Part shown: positions 60,353 through 64,000 of the stretch, piece by piece | Position numbering within the stretch: position 1 is the stretch's first letter | Layout: each line of letters opens with the position of its first letter | Assembly (NCBI RefSeq): GCF_014203275.1 | Contig: NZ_JACHIP010000001.1 | Span: forward strand, 1,178,001-1,242,000 | Direction of reading: 5' to 3' | Origin: Granulicella aggregans | GTDB lineage: Bacteria; Acidobacteriota; Terriglobia; Terriglobales; Acidobacteriaceae | Length of the DNA: 64,000 bases | The notes under the pieces: model-generated | Told to the model about the DNA's origin: nothing | What the model saw: the letters and a program-made list of their open reading frames with translations, nothing else | Databases searched by the model: none | Made by a program: the position numbers and the translations under genes

Positions 60353-60829
60353 ATGACAAATAACACTGCTTCACTTGAATATCGTCGCGCCGCGACGCAA
60401 CAGGCTTCCGTAGTAGGCCTTGTGATCGCGTTGCACGACACTTTGATGGGAGACATCCGGCGCGCTGCCGAAGCAATCGACAAAGGCGACATCCAGGGCC
60501 GGTGCGACCAGCTGGTCCATGCCTTCAAGGTTCTTCAACAGTTGGAAGCGATGCTCGATATGGACAAGGGCGGCATAACAGCCAATCAGGTAAAACGCTT
60601 TTACGCCCACATCCGCGGCCAGATGCTGCTCGCGCAATTCAAGTTATCCTCCGCCATTCTTCATCAACAGATTCAGATCGTCCTAGAAGTTCGCGAAGCG
60701 TGGCAACAGCTTGACAGCTCGACGATGGAACGCCGTAACCCGGCCCCTCTTTCGTCGACGGTGGATCAAGCGGCGACAGAGCGCGCCGAACCGGCAGAGG
60801 CTCGGCTCTCGTTCTCGTGCTCCTTCTAG
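60353..60829 (+). CDS. fliS: Flagellar export chaperone FliS
   Basis: 158 residues, four-helix chaperone: YRRAATQQASVVGLVIALHDTLMGDIRRAAEAIDKGDIQGRCDQLVHAFKVLQQLEAMLDMDKGG and a helix that ends ILHQQIQIVLEVREAWQQL. FliS binds the C-terminus of flagellin and stops early assembly in the cytoplasm. The Ser/Pro/Glu-rich tail of about 30 residues is longer than usual. A strong terminator follows. Confidence 0.92.
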   Translation: MTNNTASLEYRRAATQQASVVGLVIALHDTLMGDIRRAAEAIDKGDIQGRCDQLVHAFKVLQQLEAMLDMDKGGITANQVKRFYAHIRGQMLLAQFKLSSAILHQQIQIVLEVREAWQQLDSSTMERRNPAPLSSTVDQAATERAEPAEARLSFSCSF

Positions 60830-60861
60830 ATCGACGATCACTTCCCTACTAAGGGCTCCGA

Positions 60862-60894
60862 GGCGACCTGAACATTTCAGGTCGCCATTTTTTT
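60862..60894 (+). terminator. Rho-independent terminator of fliC-fliD-fliS
   Basis: Perfect 11-bp stem GGCGACCTGAA/TTCAGGTCGCC, loop CAT, then A and seven T. Confidence 0.95.
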
Positions 60895-61395
60895 GTTTGG
60901 CTCGCTGACTTACCAGACAACTAGCCCGCCTCGGATATCCGGGATAACTCGGAGGACGTTATCCTCACTAGGTCGGCGCAGCGGCCTGATCCTTAGTCAA
61001 CTCTATTCAGCCTGAGCTCGTTCTCAAATCGGCGCCCCCACTTCGGATGCGGTCGAAGTCCTGGAGTAAGTTCCTACCAGTTCACCTCCCGGATCGCTCA
61101 GCTACAGATCTCGTCTCCAATGGCGACGACGCAGCCCACGGCCTCGATAAACTCTAGGGCTCATCACCACATTTCTGTGGCGTCATTCTGGGTCCCTGCG
61201 AAGAATCCCCCCATTCCGCTCGTGCCGCGAATCAGCTGAGGCGGCACGTACAGAATGCAGGGGACGATGGCTTTCAGATGATTTGTAATCCGTCGAGATG
61301 CTCTGGTTCCTAATCACTCCAGGCACCACCTCGATCAAGAGCGCGCAACCACCACTTATCGAGAGCCCATCCAGCACCCCACACGCGAAAACGGC
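60895..61395. other. Gene-free stretch between the convergent flagellar operons
   Basis: About 500 bp between two strong terminators, with no supported gene. It contains a REP-like motif at 61182-61215 and otherwise nothing recognisable. Confidence 0.6.
61182..61215. repeat. REP-like intergenic motif (single copy here)
   Basis: TCATTCTGGGTCCCTGCGAAG followed by AATCCCCC. Sequences of the type TCATTCTGAGCGNAGCGAAG are, from memory, scattered between genes in several Acidobacteria. Only one copy is in this window, so the assignment is tentative. Confidence 0.3.
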
Positions 61396-61429
61396 AACGG
61401 CGTCAATCGTGGTTGCGATTGACGCCGTT
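61396..61429 (-). terminator. Terminator of flgK-flgL
   Basis: Perfect 14-bp stem AACGGCGTCAATCG/CGATTGACGCCGTT with loop of 6, 28 nt after the flgL stop, followed on the minus strand by GCCGTTTTCG. Confidence 0.85.
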
Positions 61430-61457
61430 GTTCTTACGAGCTGTTGGAAAGAATCGT

Positions 61458-62351
61458 TTACTTCAGATAGTTGAGCAGGCTGTTCTGGATGACTTTGGCA
61501 GCAGCCGCCAGGACCGACGAGTTGCTCGTCTCTGCCTGCGTCAGATTCTCCGCGGCCGTGGCCGCATCGATGCCGACAAGCGAGTTCTCGCGCGAGCTAA
61601 GCGTCACCTTCTCTTGCGAGAGGTAAGTCTCCTGCGAGGTGAGCTGGTTGATCGTGTTGCCATATACGGCATGCTGCGCGGTCACATACTGCAGCGCCGA
61701 GGTGATGTCCGTAGTGGCGATGGCGATGGTGCTGCTGTTGCCCGCCTGCAACGCCGAAGCAAGGCTGCTGAGAGCACCGAGTACATTCGCACTCGAATTG
61801 GTAAACAGAGTAGATCCCGGGATATTGGCCTGCACCGAAAGTGAGCTACCCACGGAGATACTGTTGACGCCAGTGTTTCCGTTATAGGTGTACCCGGTCG
61901 ACGACGTTGAATCGGCCGTGAAGGCTGCCTTGCCGCTCACCGTGCCGCCAAAGAGAGATATGCCCTGGAATGTCGTATTGGCCAGGCCTACGACATTGCT
62001 CAGAATGCCTTGGATGTTCGTGGCGATCGACTGCCGGTCCGCATTCGAGGTCGTGCTGTTCGCGCCTTCCGTGCCAAGCGTGATGGCCTGGTTCAGCAGC
62101 CCCACCACGGAGGTGAGCACGGAGTCCGCAGTCTGCGCCTGCGAAAGCACCGACGACGCGTTGGACGAATACTGGTCGACGTTGGCAGCCTGCGCCTGCA
62201 ACTGAATATAAGACGACGAAGCTGACGGATCGTCCGACGGCTGGTTGACCTTCAGGCCCGTAGAGACCTGCTGGAACGCTGTCTGCACGGCCTGTTCGCT
62301 GTTCTGGATGTCGATGATGACGCTTGCGTTTAAGCTTGGATTGAACCGCAT
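61458..62351 (-). CDS. flgL: Flagellar hook-filament junction protein FlgL
   Basis: 297 residues. Flagellin-like N-terminal coiled coil (VIIDIQNSEQAVQTAFQQVSTGLKVNQPSDDPSASSSYIQLQAQAANVDQY) and C-terminal one (ITSALQYVTAQHAVYGNTINQLTSQETYL, NSLVGIDAATAAENLTQAETSNSSVLAAAAKVIQNSLLNYL). The VSTGLKVNQPSDDP motif separates it from flagellin. ATG 62351 has GAGGC upstream; 10 nt after flgK. Confidence 0.94.
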   Translation of the reverse strand: MRFNPSLNASVIIDIQNSEQAVQTAFQQVSTGLKVNQPSDDPSASSSYIQLQAQAANVDQYSSNASSVLSQAQTADSVLTSVVGLLNQAITLGTEGANSTTSNADRQSIATNIQGILSNVVGLANTTFQGISLFGGTVSGKAAFTADSTSSTGYTYNGNTGVNSISVGSSLSVQANIPGSTLFTNSSANVLGALSSLASALQAGNSSTIAIATTDITSALQYVTAQHAVYGNTINQLTSQETYLSQEKVTLSSRENSLVGIDAATAAENLTQAETSNSSVLAAAAKVIQNSLLNYLK

Positions 62352-62361
62352 AGTTGAAGCC

Positions 62362-63729
62362 TCACTGAATCATATTGATCGTGGTGTCGAACAAGCTCTG
62401 GATGGTGCTGACGACCTTGGCCGCTGCCGCATAAGCCTGCTGATACTGGATAAGGTTTGCCGACTCCTGATCGATTGACACACCAGAGATCGATCCCTGC
62501 TGGTTGTTGAGCGCGGTCAGGCTCTGCGAGATCGAGGTCGACTCCGAATTCGCGGTGGCCGTGTAGCTGCCAATCAGGTAGACCAGGTTCGCGGATTGCC
62601 CCGTCGCGCTCAGGCCCGAGGACAACGGAGCATCCTGCAGCGCGGTCAGGTTCGCCACATTGCCGTTGCTGCCGGAGGAGCCGTCGGAGCTTGCGGCGAT
62701 GGCAGCGGGGTCCGTCGTCGCCAGCTTAAGAGAAGCAGCCGATCCGGCCACCGTGCTCGATACGCTGAACAACGCCGTGCCGGCATTGCCATTCTCGTCG
62801 TAGCCCTTGCTCTGCGCCGTGTTGAAGGCGGTCGCGAACTGGTTTGCAAGCGTGTCCAGAGAAGTCAGCAGTGAAGGAATCTGCGTGTCGCGGACCTGGA
62901 TCGTTCCGCCAAGATCTCCACCGGAGATCTGAGTCGTGATGTCCGACCCGTTCTGATCGAGGATCTTCTGATTGCCATTCGAATCCGTCGAGGTCGAGAG
63001 GGCGTAGCTCTGATTTCCCAGCACCAGCGCCGTTCCGCTACCGGTCGTGATGGTATCGCCCTGAGAGGAATGGGTCACCGAGATGTTCGTCAGCTGGGCG
63101 AGCTGCAGTTCAACCTGGTTCAGCTGGTCGCCGATCGGTCCCAGATTCTGGCCCTGCGAGTTCTGCTGTTCCAGCTCCAGGTTCAACTGCGCCGCCTGCG
63201 ATGCGAGCTGATTGATCTGCGACACATCGGTCGTAACCGTCGTATTCAAAGTGCTGGCAGGACCCGAAAGTCCGGCCGAGATGGAATTGAACTGGCTGAC
63301 GAGTGCCTGCGCGCCCTGGATCGCCGTCTGGCGGTCTGCAGAGTTGCTGGGGTTCGTCGAAAGCGCCGAAAGATTGCTGAAGAATGTCGAGAGGCTGCTG
63401 GCCAGGCTCGTCCCGGTGCTGGGAAACAGCGTCTGAATCTGGTTCAGCGCGTTCACCTGTGCGTCGGAACTCGACTGCTGGCTCGTTTGCTGCTGGATCC
63501 GCAGGGTCAACAGATCGTTGCGCACGGAGGTGACGCTGGTCACGTTCACGCCATTGCCCACCTGGAGCTTGCCGTCCTTCGACGTCGTCGACTCACTGAG
63601 ACTTACAGTCTCGCGGGCATAGCCGGTCGTGCTGGCGTTGGCGATGTTATTGTTCGCGACCTGCAGCTCAAGCTCCTGGGCCTGAAGCGACTGGGTGGCG
63701 ATCGAAAGTGCGGAACTTAGAGTTGCCAT
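62362..63729 (-). CDS. flgK: Flagellar hook-associated protein FlgK
   Basis: 455 residues. Rod/hook N-terminal motif (LSIATQSLQAQELELQVANNNIANASTTGYAR), long coiled-coil and D2 region, and the C-terminal NQQGSISGVSIDQESANLIQYQQAYAAAAKVVSTIQSLFDTTINM typical of FlgK. Joins the hook to the filament with FlgL. ATG 63729 is preceded by GGAGATAACGAT. It lies 12 nt after the gene at the right edge. Confidence 0.96.
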   Translation of the reverse strand: MATLSSALSIATQSLQAQELELQVANNNIANASTTGYARETVSLSESTTSKDGKLQVGNGVNVTSVTSVRNDLLTLRIQQQTSQQSSSDAQVNALNQIQTLFPSTGTSLASSLSTFFSNLSALSTNPSNSADRQTAIQGAQALVSQFNSISAGLSGPASTLNTTVTTDVSQINQLASQAAQLNLELEQQNSQGQNLGPIGDQLNQVELQLAQLTNISVTHSSQGDTITTGSGTALVLGNQSYALSTSTDSNGNQKILDQNGSDITTQISGGDLGGTIQVRDTQIPSLLTSLDTLANQFATAFNTAQSKGYDENGNAGTALFSVSSTVAGSAASLKLATTDPAAIAASSDGSSGSNGNVANLTALQDAPLSSGLSATGQSANLVYLIGSYTATANSESTSISQSLTALNNQQGSISGVSIDQESANLIQYQQAYAAAAKVVSTIQSLFDTTINMIQ

Positions 63730-63741
63730 ATCGTTATCTCC

Positions 63742-64000
63742 TCAGACTTCGCAGGACCAGGTTTGAAGGTTCGCCTGGACGCCAGAGGTCGAGTGGGTTG
63801 AACCTTGGTAGCTACGGAAAAGGCCGGCGAATAGCCGCAGAGTCTCGCCGGAGTGGCGTAGCAATGCGGCATATCTCTTGTTGAGCACAAGGACCGACGC
63901 GATGGCCTCTTCGATCTGGAAAGAAAGATCAGACTCTTCACAGTTCGCGCTGAGGGCCCGGTCGGCGGAAAGCTTCGCACTTCTTCCGCGCTGAATGTGA
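63742..64000 (-). CDS. Partial gene upstream of flgK, probably FlgN-like chaperone
   Basis: The minus-strand frame ending at TGA 63742-63744 is open to the window edge (85 residues). It reads as an amphipathic helical C-terminus: SADRALSANCEESDLSFQIEEAIASVLVLNKRYAALLRHSGETLRLFAGLFRSYQG followed by STHSTSGVQANLQTWSCEV. Position just before flgK and the helical pattern fit FlgN, the flgK/flgL export chaperone. The start is outside the window, so the name stays tentative. Confidence 0.6.
   Translation of the reverse strand, partial: HIQRGRSAKLSADRALSANCEESDLSFQIEEAIASVLVLNKRYAALLRHSGETLRLFAGLFRSYQGSTHSTSGVQANLQTWSCEV

Noticed and set aside
63717..63980. 87-codon minus-strand frame overlapping the flgK start
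   Set aside because: It overlaps flgK and is Arg/Ser/Pro-rich; the adjacent frame ending at 63742 gives a helical FlgN-like C-terminus and correct spacing to flgK.

Overview
The window looks like a chromosomal segment of a motile, moderately GC-rich Acidobacteriota bacterium, most likely class Terriglobia (Terriglobus/Granulicella/Edaphobacter type). This rests on recognised gene families, not on a database search: an Oar-like TonB-dependent receptor with an N-terminal carboxypeptidase-regulatory-like domain, a DUF1501 plus two-c-type-cytochrome (DUF1549/DUF1553) pair, a PQQ/sorbosone-dehydrogenase-like secreted protein and many Ala/Pro-rich secreted proteins.

Layout. (1) 1-5,350, minus strand: an OmpR-type response regulator and histidine kinase (GTGA overlap), then a secreted YVTN-type beta-propeller, a TolC-family channel and a HlyD-family adaptor that runs off the left edge. 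The same inverted-repeat operator stands before the regulator gene and before the propeller-tolC-hlyD block. (2) 5,394-14,619, minus strand: a reductive pyrimidine degradation operon preT-preA-carbamoylase-pucR-aminotransferase-(methyl)malonate semialdehyde dehydrogenase with overlapping starts, followed by a secreted amidohydrolase. No dihydropyrimidinase is present. (3) 14,715-18,812, minus: DUF1501 and PSD1/cytochrome genes. (4) 19,548-24,306, plus: TonB-dependent receptor and NCS1 nucleobase permease, probably the uptake side of region 2; then a radical SAM gene. (5) 25,556-31,468, minus: rplK, nusG, secE, tRNA-Trp, rpmG, a Uma2 pseudogene, an unknown gene, tuf, an unknown gene and tRNAs Gly, Thr, Tyr, Thr. 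(6) 31,600-40,914: a frameshifted serine hydrolase, secreted proteins, an alcohol dehydrogenase with its AraC regulator and a likely 21-bp-phased direct-repeat operator, a TonB-C-domain protein with a strong promoter, and dead toxin-antitoxin genes. (7) 41,047-52,705, minus: rpoC, rpoB, rplL, rplJ, rplA. (8) 52,872-64,000: Uma2, an extraordinarily long ftsZ, motAB, flagellin-fliD-fliS and, convergent, flgN-like/flgK/flgL.

The most notable things are: an FtsZ whose core and C-terminal conserved peptide are separated by a linker of about 500 residues; an eight-cysteine zinc-ribbon-like insert in the first beta domain of RpoB; a ribosomal protein L10 with a C-terminal tail containing five identical 18-bp repeats; the tuf-secE-nusG-rplK and rplAJL-rpoBC blocks, contiguous in most bacteria, here separated and in swapped order; and a serine hydrolase whose frame is broken by one extra copy of an 8-bp tandem repeat.
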